DNA of 64,000 nucleotides from contig JBDHBX010000012.1 of NCBI GenBank assembly GCA_039592335.1, positions 27,469-91,468 on the forward strand, written 5' to 3'. The notes under the pieces are model-generated. The model was not told where the DNA came from. It made no database searches and was given only the letters and a program-made list of their open reading frames with translations. Shown piece after piece: positions 41,736-49,611 of the stretch. The position numbers were made by a program, and so were the translations under genes. Each line of letters starts with the position of its first letter. The stretch's first letter is position 1. Source of the DNA: WVYX01 sp039592335. Its GTDB lineage: Bacteria > Gemmatimonadota > Gemmatimonadetes > Gemmatimonadales > GWC2-71-9.

Positions 41736-43082
41736 ATGCACATAGTCGTCGTCGGCGCAGGCGAAGTCGGCTACCATGTGGCCGAACGCCTCTCCAGCCA
41801 GAAGCACGATGTCGTGGTGGTGGACCTCGAGCCGAATCGGCTCGAGTACGTGGCCAACCACCTCGACGTAGCGGTGGTGGAGGGGAGCGGCACTAGCACT
41901 GGCGTGCTGGAGGAAGCCGGCATCCGCAACGCGGGGCTGCTGCTCGCGGTCACCAATGTGGACGAGGTGAACCTGGTGAGCTGCATGAGCGCACGCGGCG
42001 TGCCCGGCATCTTCAAGGTGGCCCGCGTCTCCAACCCTGCCTTCTACCGCGACGCCCGCAACCTCAAGCCCGATGCGTTCGGGGTGGACATGCTCATCAA
42101 CCCCGAGCGGGAGCTGGCGCTTGAGACGATGCGGCTGCTCCACTCGACTGCGGCTACCGACATCGCCGTGTTCGCGGGGGGCGCGGTGCAGCTCCTGGGG
42201 TTCACGGTGAAATCGGAGGCGCCCATCGCCGGACGCCGCCTCGTGGACATCGCGTCGGAAGAGGGAGACCGTCCGTTGCTCACCGTCGCGGTCGAGCGGG
42301 AAGGGGAGACCCTCGTCCCCGACGGCGCGACCAAGATCGTGGCCGGTGACCACCTCTACGTCGCGGCCACCGAGGCGGAGATCCCGCGCGCGCTCGAGCT
42401 GCTCGGCTACGAGACCGCACCAATGCGGCGTGTGATGATCACGGGCGGGAGCACCGAGGCGTTCTACGTTGCGCAGTTGCTGGACCAGCACCGCGTGCAG
42501 GTCACCATGCTGGTGGCGGAGCGGCAGCGGGCGCAGGAACTGGCCGAGAAGCTCGAGAAGGTCCTCGTGCTGCACGGCGACGCGACCGATGTCGAGCTGT
42601 TGGAGCTCGAAGGCGTGAGCGGTGCGGACGGGTTCGTGGCGCTGAGCGATGCCGACGAGACCAACATCCTGTCGTCGCTGGTCGCCAAGCACGCCGGGGT
42701 GAAGCGGGTGATCACGCTGGTCAACAAGAAGGATTACGTGCCGCTGGCGCGTCGCATTGGTCTCGACGCGGCGGTGAGCCCGCGCCTATCCGCGGCGAAC
42801 GCGATCCTGCGGTACGTGCGGCGGGGGACGGTGACGCGCGTGGCCACCTTCAAGGGCAGTGACGCCGAGGCGATCGCGTTCGAAGTCACCTCGGCGTCGC
42901 CGGTCGCCGGCAAGCGTTTGGCGGAAGCCGGCTTTCCCAAGGGCTCCATCGTGGCGGCCATCGTGCGGGGCACGGAGGTGACGGTGCCTCGGGGCAACGA
43001 CCTGCTCCAGCCGGGCGACACGACCATCGTGTTCGCGCTCCCGGACGCGGTCCCGGACGTCACCGCGCTCTTCCCCTCGTGA
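41736..43082 (+). CDS. trkA: Trk potassium uptake regulator TrkA
   Basis: A 448-residue peripheral protein that binds NAD(H)/nucleotides and gates the TrkH channel. Two RCK halves are visible, each with an RCK_N Rossmann domain (IVVVGAGEVGYHVAERL; second half starting RRVMITGGSTEAFYVAQLL) and an RCK_C domain. The second glycine motif is altered (GGSTEA). Its stop overlaps the GTG of trkH (GTGA), giving a complete two-gene K+ uptake system. Confidence 0.93.
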   Translation: MHIVVVGAGEVGYHVAERLSSQKHDVVVVDLEPNRLEYVANHLDVAVVEGSGTSTGVLEEAGIRNAGLLLAVTNVDEVNLVSCMSARGVPGIFKVARVSNPAFYRDARNLKPDAFGVDMLINPERELALETMRLLHSTAATDIAVFAGGAVQLLGFTVKSEAPIAGRRLVDIASEEGDRPLLTVAVEREGETLVPDGATKIVAGDHLYVAATEAEIPRALELLGYETAPMRRVMITGGSTEAFYVAQLLDQHRVQVTMLVAERQRAQELAEKLEKVLVLHGDATDVELLELEGVSGADGFVALSDADETNILSSLVAKHAGVKRVITLVNKKDYVPLARRIGLDAAVSPRLSAANAILRYVRRGTVTRVATFKGSDAEAIAFEVTSASPVAGKRLAEAGFPKGSIVAAIVRGTEVTVPRGNDLLQPGDTTIVFALPDAVPDVTALFPS

Positions 43083-44524
43083 ACCTTCGGGAAGTCCTTC
43101 ACCTCGTAGGCGCGCTGCTCGTTTGGGTAGCCGTTGCCATGGTGGCGCCGACCGTGGTCGCGGTGTTCGACGGCCTCACGATTCCCTGGGCCATCACCAC
43201 GCTCAGCACGGCGCTCGTGGGAGGGCTCCTCTGGTGGTTCACCCCCCGGGAGGTCTCCATCAACACCCGGGAGGGGATCGCCATCGTGGGTCTCGGGTGG
43301 CTCGTCGTGGTGGCCGCCGGCAGCGTCCCCTTCATCGCCACGGGTGTGGCCCCCACCGTGGCCGGAGCCCTGTTCGAGTCGGTCTCCGGATTCACGACGA
43401 CCGGCGCCACCATCTACGCCAGCGTCGAGGACCTGCCGCGGAGCATTCTCCTGTGGCGCAGCATCAGTCACTGGTTGGGCGGCATGGGGATCATCGTGCT
43501 GGGCGTGGCGATTCTCCCGCTGTTGGGGATGGGCGGTGCCCAGCTGTTCCGCGCGGAGGCGCCGGGCATCCCCAGCGACCGACTGCGCCCGCGGATCGCC
43601 TCGACGGCGCGCCTGCTGTGGGGGGTGTACGCGCTGTTCACCGCCGTATTGGCGGTCATCTACCTCGCACTCGGGATGTCGGTGTTCGATGCGGTGAACC
43701 ACGCGATGAGCTGCCTCGCGACCGGCGGGTTCTCCACCCGCACGGCGTCGCTCGGTGCCTTCAGCGCGTCGATCCAGTGGGTGACCGTGTTCTTCATGCT
43801 CGTGGCGGGCACCAACTTCACGCTGCATTATCGGTGGCTCACCGGCCGGTGGCTCGTCTACTTCAGAGACTACGAGTGGCGCTGGTACGCGGCGATCGGG
43901 TTCCTCTCGGTCGTCCTGTGCTTCATCGCGCTCGGGCTGGCCAGTGGTGATTGGGACGCGTCGGCCCGCCCCGCCGCGTTCAACGTGACGGCCATCATCA
44001 CGACTACCGGTTTCGCCACCGCCGACTTCGCCCTGTGGCCCGCGGTGGGTCAGGTCGTGTTGCTCGGCCTCATGTTCATGGGGGCGATGGGGGGATCGAC
44101 AGGCGGGGGGTTCAAGGTCGTGCGGGCGGCGGTGGTGGCGAAGCACACTCTGGGGGAGATCAAGAAGATCCTGCACCCCAGAGCGGTGGTCGTCACCAAG
44201 ATCGGCACGCGCACGGTCCGCTCGGAGGTGCTTCACAACGTACTGGCGTTCCTCGCCCTCTACGGGATGACGCACGGGCTCGGGACGATCATCATGGCCG
44301 CACTGGGCAACGACCTGGTGACTTCCTTCAGCGCCTCGCTCGCCGCCATGTCGAGCATCGGTCCGGGGCTCGGCGCGGTGGGGCCCGCTTCCCACTACGG
44401 CGACCTCGGCTCCACCGCACACGTGGTGCTCGCCACCCTCATGCTCCTGGGACGGCTGGAGTTCTACACCCTGCTGGTGCTGGTGATTCCGTCCACCTGG
44501 CAGAAGTGGGGGGGACACAGATAA
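43079..44524 (+). CDS. trkH: Trk potassium transporter membrane subunit TrkH
   Basis: A 481-residue integral membrane protein of the SKT (Trk/Ktr) family with four pore-like repeats. Pore segments include ESVSGFTTTGATIY, HAMSCLATGGFSTR, FNVTAIITTTGFATAD and AAMSSIGPGLGAVGP, where the conserved Gly lines the K+ filter. Partner of TrkA, which is encoded just upstream with overlapping codons. Confidence 0.93.
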   Translation: MNLREVLHLVGALLVWVAVAMVAPTVVAVFDGLTIPWAITTLSTALVGGLLWWFTPREVSINTREGIAIVGLGWLVVVAAGSVPFIATGVAPTVAGALFESVSGFTTTGATIYASVEDLPRSILLWRSISHWLGGMGIIVLGVAILPLLGMGGAQLFRAEAPGIPSDRLRPRIASTARLLWGVYALFTAVLAVIYLALGMSVFDAVNHAMSCLATGGFSTRTASLGAFSASIQWVTVFFMLVAGTNFTLHYRWLTGRWLVYFRDYEWRWYAAIGFLSVVLCFIALGLASGDWDASARPAAFNVTAIITTTGFATADFALWPAVGQVVLLGLMFMGAMGGSTGGGFKVVRAAVVAKHTLGEIKKILHPRAVVVTKIGTRTVRSEVLHNVLAFLALYGMTHGLGTIIMAALGNDLVTSFSASLAAMSSIGPGLGAVGPASHYGDLGSTAHVVLATLMLLGRLEFYTLLVLVIPSTWQKWGGHR

Positions 44525-44528
44525 CGGC

Positions 44529-44615
44529 GGGGAACGGGGAACGGCAAGACGGGCTCCCCACGGTCTCTGGGGGGCAGACTGGCAGGCGGGAGTGTCGTAC
44601 CGATCCCCGTTCCCC
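44529..44615. repeat. Long inverted repeat of GGGGAACGGGGAACGG type
   Basis: Arm GGGGAACGGGGAACGG (44529-44544) pairs with CCGATCCCCGTTCCCC (44600-44615) at 15 of 16 positions around 55 bases. A related CCGATCCCTGTTCCCCC follows. This could be a dispersed palindromic repeat copy or the trkH 3' end structure. Confidence 0.5.
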
Positions 44616-44666
44616 GATCCCTGTTCCCCCGGTGGTGCAGGGCGGCGGGGGTAGCTAGCTTACAGA

Positions 44667-44763
44667 GCCCCAGGTCCGGGGGACTCGTGCGCGCGAACCG
44701 CGTCAGGACCGTGAAGGTAGCAGCGCTAAGCGATGTCACGTGTCGCCTCGGGGTGCCTGGGGC
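44667..44763 (+). ncRNA. ffs: Small signal recognition particle RNA (4.5S RNA)
   Basis: About 97 bases. The 5' end GCCCCAGG (44667-44674) pairs perfectly with the 3' end CCTGGGGC (44756-44763). The apex carries the conserved Ffh-binding core, CGTCAGGACCG-TGAAGG-TAGCAGCGCTAAGC (from 44701), matching the bacterial pattern GTCAGGnCCGGAAGGnAGCAGC with a GTGA tetraloop. TAGCTT at 44656-44661 is placed correctly as -10 for a start at 44667. It sits 16 bases before dnaX, a gene order seen in many bacteria. The RNA binds Ffh and targets membrane proteins. Confidence 0.88.
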
Positions 44764-44779
44764 ACTCATTTGATTCCCG

Positions 44780-46477
44780 ATGATCCATACCGCACTCGCC
44801 CGCAAGTACCGACCGACCCGGTTCTCGGATCTCGTCGCGCAGGAGCACGTGGCGGCAGGGTTGGCCGGCGCGATCGGCAAGAACAGGGTTGCGCACGCCT
44901 ACCTGCTGACGGGCCCCCGGGGCGTCGGCAAGACCAGCGCGGCGCGCATCCTGGCCATGGCCCTGAACTGCGCACAGAGGGGAGAGGGCGGTGCCGACGC
45001 CGGGGAGCCGTGCGGCACCTGCGAGTCGTGCCAGCGCATCTGGTCGGGCGCGGCGAACCTCGACGTGGTGGAGATCGACGCGGCCAGTAACCGCGGCGTG
45101 GATGACGCCCGCGAGCTGCGGGAGCGCGCCATGTATGCGGCCAGCGCCCCCGGCCGGTTCAAGGTCTACATCATCGACGAAGCCCACATGCTCACCCGGG
45201 AGGCGTGGAACGCCCTCCTCAAGATCCTGGAGGAGCCGCCGCCGCAGGTCGTGTTCGTGTTCGCCACCACCGAGCCGCAGAAGATCGCCAACACGGCGGC
45301 GCCCGTGATGAGCCGCCTGCAGCGATTCGATTTCCGGCGCATGGGCCCCCACACCATCATCGAGCGCCTGCAGTACGTGGCCGAGCAGGAGGGGATCGAG
45401 GCGGAGCACGACGCCCTGGTGCTGATGGCGCGCGTGGCGCACGGTGGGATGCGGGATGCCCTCTCCCTGCTCGATCAGGCGGTGGCGTTCGATGAGGGGC
45501 CGGTGACGGCGGCGCGCGTGCGGCAGGCTCTGGGGCTCATCGACGACGAGATGTACGCCGAGCTGCTGGATCTGGTGGCCGCGCGCCGGCGTGAGGAAGT
45601 GTTCCCCTTCGTTGCGCGCCTGGTCGAGGGCGGGGCGGACCTCGCCGAGTTCGTGGGTGGTGCGGGCGAGGCGCTGCGGGCGCTGTTGCTCCGCATCTTG
45701 GGGGGACAGCCCGAGGGGGTCACCGACACCCTACGGGCGGCGATCGAACGACAGGCCGAGCAGTATGCGGAGGGCGACGTGCTCCGCATGCTCAAGCTGT
45801 TGGGCGAGGCGGATTGGGCGATCCGGCGCAGCCCCCATGCACGCCTCCACGTGGAGACGCTGCTGCTGCAGTGGACCCTGCTGGATCGCACGGTCGAGCT
45901 GCAGGAGGTCGTGGAGGCGCTGCGGAAGGGAGAGACCCCCGCGCCGCCGCCCAACCCGTCGGGCGGGGCGCCGGCTCCGCGCGCACGGCGGCCTCGGGCT
46001 GGCGGAGCACCGCGCGCGCAGGCCTCTCCGACCCGCTCGCCGTCCCGCAGTGGGGGACGGGCGACTGCGGCAGCGGCCAATCCCATCGAGGGTCCGCTGA
46101 CCCTCGAGGCCCTGACCGAGCGCTGGCCTGCCGTGGTCGAGGCGGCGGGGAAGCGCCGACGCCTGGTGCGGGAAGCGCTTAGCCACGCCACCCCCGCTGC
46201 CGTGGAAGGGGACCTGGTGACCCTCGATGTCTCCGACTGCGAAGTGCACCTGGAGGGGCTGGAGCGGAGCCGGGACATCGTCGCCACGGCGGTGGTCGAC
46301 GTGACCGGCAAGGCGGCGCGCGTCGCCTACCGGCCGGCCTCGGGCGAGGCCCTGTCCAACAACGCGAGGCGGCTCGACCGGGAGGGGGATCGGGGCGAGC
46401 GCCTCGAGGGCTACCGGGCCAAGGATCCGTCGCTCGACGCCATGGCCGACGCGCTCGATCTCGAGCTGTTGGAGTAA
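44780..46477 (+). CDS. dnaX: DNA polymerase III subunit gamma/tau
   Basis: A 565-residue clamp-loader ATPase. It has ALARKYRPTRFSDLVAQEHV, Walker A GPRGVGKTS, a zinc module with CGTCESC, Walker B IIDEAHML, an arginine-finger segment MSRLQRFDF and sensor II MRDALSLLDQ. A Pro/Arg-rich linker (~385-430) leads to a C-terminal domain that would bind the polymerase alpha subunit. No slippery A-run for frameshifting was noticed. First protein gene of the dnaX-ybaB-recR block. Confidence 0.95.
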   Translation: MIHTALARKYRPTRFSDLVAQEHVAAGLAGAIGKNRVAHAYLLTGPRGVGKTSAARILAMALNCAQRGEGGADAGEPCGTCESCQRIWSGAANLDVVEIDAASNRGVDDARELRERAMYAASAPGRFKVYIIDEAHMLTREAWNALLKILEEPPPQVVFVFATTEPQKIANTAAPVMSRLQRFDFRRMGPHTIIERLQYVAEQEGIEAEHDALVLMARVAHGGMRDALSLLDQAVAFDEGPVTAARVRQALGLIDDEMYAELLDLVAARRREEVFPFVARLVEGGADLAEFVGGAGEALRALLLRILGGQPEGVTDTLRAAIERQAEQYAEGDVLRMLKLLGEADWAIRRSPHARLHVETLLLQWTLLDRTVELQEVVEALRKGETPAPPPNPSGGAPAPRARRPRAGGAPRAQASPTRSPSRSGGRATAAAANPIEGPLTLEALTERWPAVVEAAGKRRRLVREALSHATPAAVEGDLVTLDVSDCEVHLEGLERSRDIVATAVVDVTGKAARVAYRPASGEALSNNARRLDREGDRGERLEGYRAKDPSLDAMADALDLELLE

Positions 46478-46554
46478 CTTGCGAGGCTCTCGCTGGCCGG
46501 GTAGCTTGCACCGGCTAGGGCTGCAAGACGCGTAACTCAAGGATTCACAGGGAT

Positions 46555-46872
46555 ATGGCCGATCTTTCCCAGCTGTTTCAGTTAGGTCAGCAGGTGCAGG
46601 GCCGTCTGACGCAAATGCAGACGGAGCTCGCCGAGCGCAGCGTGACGGGCTCGGCCGGTGGCGGTATGGTCAAGGTCACCGCCGACGGGCGGGGCCAAAT
46701 CCGGGCCATCGAGATCGATCCCGCAGCCGCGACCGGCGGCGACGTGGAGATGCTCGAGGACCTCGTGCTCGCGGCGGTCAGCGACGCGCAGCGCAAGGCG
46801 GAAGAGCTCTACCGCGACGAACTGAAGAAACTCACCGGCGGACTGCCGCTTCCGTTTCAGCTTCCGCTCTGA
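46555..46872 (+). CDS. YbaB/EbfC nucleoid-associated protein
   Basis: A 105-residue small DNA-binding protein of the YbaB/EbfC family. It begins DLSQLFQLGQQVQGRLTQMQTEL, then has a central beta hairpin (GGGMVKVTADGRGQIRAIEID) and a C-terminal helix. The dimer binds DNA with low specificity. The dnaX-ybaB-recR order is conserved across bacteria. Confidence 0.9.
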   Translation: MADLSQLFQLGQQVQGRLTQMQTELAERSVTGSAGGGMVKVTADGRGQIRAIEIDPAAATGGDVEMLEDLVLAAVSDAQRKAEELYRDELKKLTGGLPLPFQLPL

Positions 46873-46875
46873 GTC

Positions 46876-47472
46876 GTGTCGGCAATCGAGCAGCTGATCG
46901 GTGAACTTTCCAAGCTGCCCGGCATTGGGAGAAAGACGGCGACGCGCCTCACGTACCACCTCCTCAAGCAGCCGGCGGAAAGTGTGCGGCGTCTGGCCGA
47001 GGCCGTGCAGACGCTCGCCCAGCGGGTTCGCCCCTGCTCCGTATGCGGCAATCTCGGAGAGACCGATCCCTGCCCGGTCTGTGACGATCCGCGGCGCGAC
47101 CAGAGTGTGGTGTGCGTCGTGGAGGAGGCGTCTGACATCGGCGCCATCGAGCGAACCGGTGAGTACCGGGGGCTGTATCACGTGCTGGGTGGTCACCTCT
47201 CGCCGCTCGATGGGGTGGGACCCGACGACCTCCGGGTCGAAGCGCTCCACACCCGGTTGGCGAACGGAACGACCATCCGCGAGGTGATCGTGGCCACCAA
47301 CCCGTCCATGGAGGGTGAGGTGACGGCCACCTACGTGCGCGGCGTGGTCGAGCGGCCCGGGCTTCGTGTGACGCGCATCGCTTTGGGACTGCCCGTCGGT
47401 GGCGATCTTGAGTACTCCGATAGCGTGACGATCGCACAGGCGCTTGCCGCACGGAGGGAGATGTCCACATGA
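46876..47472 (+). CDS. recR: Recombination protein RecR
   Basis: A 198-residue protein of the RecFOR pathway that loads RecA on gapped DNA. It has a helix-hairpin-helix (LSKLPGIGRKTATRL), a zinc finger (CSVCGNLGETDPCPVC), a Toprim domain (VVCVVEEASDIGAIER, YHVLGGHLSPLDGVGP) and a C-terminal LEYSDSVTIAQAL. GTG start four bases after ybaB. Confidence 0.95.
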   Translation: MSAIEQLIGELSKLPGIGRKTATRLTYHLLKQPAESVRRLAEAVQTLAQRVRPCSVCGNLGETDPCPVCDDPRRDQSVVCVVEEASDIGAIERTGEYRGLYHVLGGHLSPLDGVGPDDLRVEALHTRLANGTTIREVIVATNPSMEGEVTATYVRGVVERPGLRVTRIALGLPVGGDLEYSDSVTIAQALAARREMST

Positions 47473-47741
47473 TGGGGGCGCGCATTCGAGCGTTGCTCGT
47501 GGGTCTGGGGCTCGGAACGGCCCTCGGCGCCGTGGTGGCGCAGCAGTCGATGGGCCGTCACCGACGGGATCTGTTCAGTGCGCACCCCTTGCGCCGCTTG
47601 TCGGCCCTGGGCTATCTCAACGGGCATCCCAGCGTCGAGGCGGTGCGTCTATTGCGTGACTACCTCGCGTGGGAACAGCACCCGATGCTGCGGCGGCGGG
47701 CGGAGGGCATCGTGCGCCGCATGGAAGCGAAACTCGGCTGA
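47469..47741 (+). CDS. Small hypothetical protein between recR and mglB
   Basis: A 90-residue protein; the ATG overlaps the recR stop (ATGA). The N-terminus has a hydrophobic Gly/Ala-rich segment (IRALLVGLGLGTALGAVVA) that may anchor it in the membrane. The rest is helical and Arg-rich with a HEAT-like look (HPSVEAVRLLRDYLAWEQHPMLRRRAEGIVRRM). Family not recognised. Its coupling to recR and position before mglB make it a real gene, role unknown. Confidence 0.65.
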   Translation: MMGARIRALLVGLGLGTALGAVVAQQSMGRHRRDLFSAHPLRRLSALGYLNGHPSVEAVRLLRDYLAWEQHPMLRRRAEGIVRRMEAKLG

Positions 47742-47753
47742 GGTGGGACGCCG

Positions 47754-48248
47754 ATGACTGGTGCCGGCACCTGGTCACTCAATGAGGGCGACTACCAGCG
47801 GATCAGCGCGCACTTGAGCGCGCTGCTGCGGGAGGCGAACGCCCGGTGCGCACTGCTGGTGGACCGGACGGGTCAGCTCCTGGCGAGCGCCGGCGAGCAG
47901 CTCTCCTTCGATCCGGCTGCCTTCGCGTCGCTCACCGCCGCCGACTTCAGTGCGAACGACCAGCTAGCGAAGATGATCGGTGAGCCCGAGTTCGCATCGC
48001 TGTTCCACCAGGGCGAGAAGGAGTCGATGTACCTGGCCGACGTCGCGAGGCGCGTCATCCTCGTGGTGTTGTTCGATCAACGGACGACCGTCGGGATGGT
48101 GCGACTTCGGGTGAAGCGCACGGTGGGCGACTTGACGCACCTCTTCGAGGAGATGTTCGGTCGAGCGGCCGAGCCCGGGGCGGCGCCCCAGGCAGGCGGA
48201 CCGCTCGCAGGCGCGGATGACGAAATTGACAAACTGTTCGGAGACTAG
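47754..48248 (+). CDS. mglB: Roadblock/LC7 protein, MglB-like
   Basis: A 164-residue Roadblock/LC7-fold protein. MglB-type proteins are GTPase-activating partners of MglA and set cell polarity. The core is residues ~12-130 (ISAHLSALLREANARCALLVDRTGQLLASAG, VILVVLFDQRTTVGMVRLRVKR), followed by an acidic low-complexity tail. It lies 15 bases before mglA, the diagnostic gene pair. Confidence 0.85.
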   Translation: MTGAGTWSLNEGDYQRISAHLSALLREANARCALLVDRTGQLLASAGEQLSFDPAAFASLTAADFSANDQLAKMIGEPEFASLFHQGEKESMYLADVARRVILVVLFDQRTTVGMVRLRVKRTVGDLTHLFEEMFGRAAEPGAAPQAGGPLAGADDEIDKLFGD

Positions 48249-48263
48249 GGAGACGCATCGATC

Positions 48264-48938
48264 ATGTCGATGATCAACTACGCCTCCCGCGAGATCAACT
48301 GCAAGCTCGTGTACTACGGGCCGGGGTTGGGAGGAAAGACCACCAACCTGGAGTTCGTGTACAACAAGGTGGCGCCCGACACCCGGGGGAAGATGGTGTC
48401 ACTGGCCACCGAGACCGAGCGGACCCTGTTCTTCGACTTCCTGCCCGTGGATCTCGGCACGATCCGGGGGTTCAAGACCCGGTTCCACCTGTACACGGTG
48501 CCGGGTCAGGTATACTACAACGCGTCACGCAAGCTCATCCTGAAGGGTGTGGACGGTGTGGTGTTCGTGGCGGACAGTCAGATCGAGCGCATGGAGGCGA
48601 ACATCGAGTCCATGCAGAACCTGTACGACAACATGGCGGAGTACGGGTACGATCTGACCAAGATCCCGTTCGTGATCCAGTACAACAAGCGGGATCTCCC
48701 CAACGCCGCGCCGGTCAAGGATCTCCAGGCCCAGCTCAATCCCGGCTGGCCCGTGGAGGCTGCGGCGAAAAAGAAACCGACTCCGGACCCGTGGCACGAT
48801 GGAGAGCTGCTGATCCAACAGGTGGATGGGACCTGGATCGAGCGGGCGCCGTACTTCGAGTCCGTTGCCACGACCGGCGACGGGGTGTTCGATACCCTGA
48901 AGGCGGTCGCGAAAGTCGTCCTCAAGACGTTGAGCTGA
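48264..48938 (+). CDS. mglA: Ras-like polarity GTPase MglA
   Basis: A 224-residue small GTPase. It has P-loop YYGPGLGGKTTN, PM3 TVPGQVYYNASR (TVPGQ in place of DTAGQ), the NKRDLPNA guanine-specificity motif, and a ~35-residue insert (AAKKKPTPDPWHDGELL...) near the C-terminal part that is not in classical MglA; its role is unknown. In Myxococcus and Thermus, MglA-GTP marks one cell pole and controls motility machines. Partner MglB is encoded upstream. Confidence 0.93.
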   Translation: MSMINYASREINCKLVYYGPGLGGKTTNLEFVYNKVAPDTRGKMVSLATETERTLFFDFLPVDLGTIRGFKTRFHLYTVPGQVYYNASRKLILKGVDGVVFVADSQIERMEANIESMQNLYDNMAEYGYDLTKIPFVIQYNKRDLPNAAPVKDLQAQLNPGWPVEAAAKKKPTPDPWHDGELLIQQVDGTWIERAPYFESVATTGDGVFDTLKAVAKVVLKTLS

Positions 48939-48939
48939 C

Positions 48940-49611
48940 ATGGGTCGGGACACCATCTGGACCCTGCCGAACATCCTGACGATCGCGCGCATCGCGCTCG
49001 CGCCGGTCATCGCCCTGCTGCCGTTCATCAACGGGTGGGTCCCCAAGCTCGTCGCGTTCGTGGTGTTCCTCGGCGCGGCCATCAGCGACATCTACGATGG
49101 CAAGCTGGCCCGGGAGCGGGGCGAGACCACCGACCTCGGCAAGCTGCTCGATCCGCTCGCAGACAAGCTGCTGCTGTTTGCCACGCTCATCCCGATCTTC
49201 TGGATCACGCGCTACCCAATGGCGCAGTACGAGATCCCCTGGTGGGGCAACCTGCCGCTGTGGGTGTTGCTCCTCTTGATCGGGCGCGAGGTGGCAATGA
49301 TAGCGTTCCGACAGCTGGCGAAGCGACGTGGTGTGGTGATCGCGGCCGGGGGTGCGGGCAAACTCAAGACCATCGTGCAGGACATCTTCATCGGCGCGAT
49401 CTTCCTTTGGTTCGCGTGGAAGGACATGGCCGCCGCCTTCGGCTGGCGACAGGGCTGGCTCGGCACATGGTGGGAGCGCTTCCACGGCACGGTGGTGGCC
49501 GCCACCCTACTGATCGCCGTGCTACTGACCGTGTACTCCCTCGGGGTGTACATCTACCGACACCGCAGCCTCCTCAGAGGCTCCCCCGGGCCCAGCGGTG
49601 ATGGACGTTGA
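48940..49611 (+). CDS. pgsA: CDP-alcohol phosphatidyltransferase, probably PgsA
   Basis: A 223-residue integral membrane enzyme. The catalytic motif is DGKLARERGETTDLGKLLDPLAD, an exact DGxxARx8GxxxDxxxD. It most likely makes phosphatidylglycerophosphate from CDP-diacylglycerol and glycerol-3-phosphate. The place next to cinA is usual for pgsA. Other CDP-alcohol transferases are less likely. It starts two bases after mglA and overlaps cinA by about 11 bases. Confidence 0.88.
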   Translation: MGRDTIWTLPNILTIARIALAPVIALLPFINGWVPKLVAFVVFLGAAISDIYDGKLARERGETTDLGKLLDPLADKLLLFATLIPIFWITRYPMAQYEIPWWGNLPLWVLLLLIGREVAMIAFRQLAKRRGVVIAAGGAGKLKTIVQDIFIGAIFLWFAWKDMAAAFGWRQGWLGTWWERFHGTVVAATLLIAVLLTVYSLGVYIYRHRSLLRGSPGPSGDGR

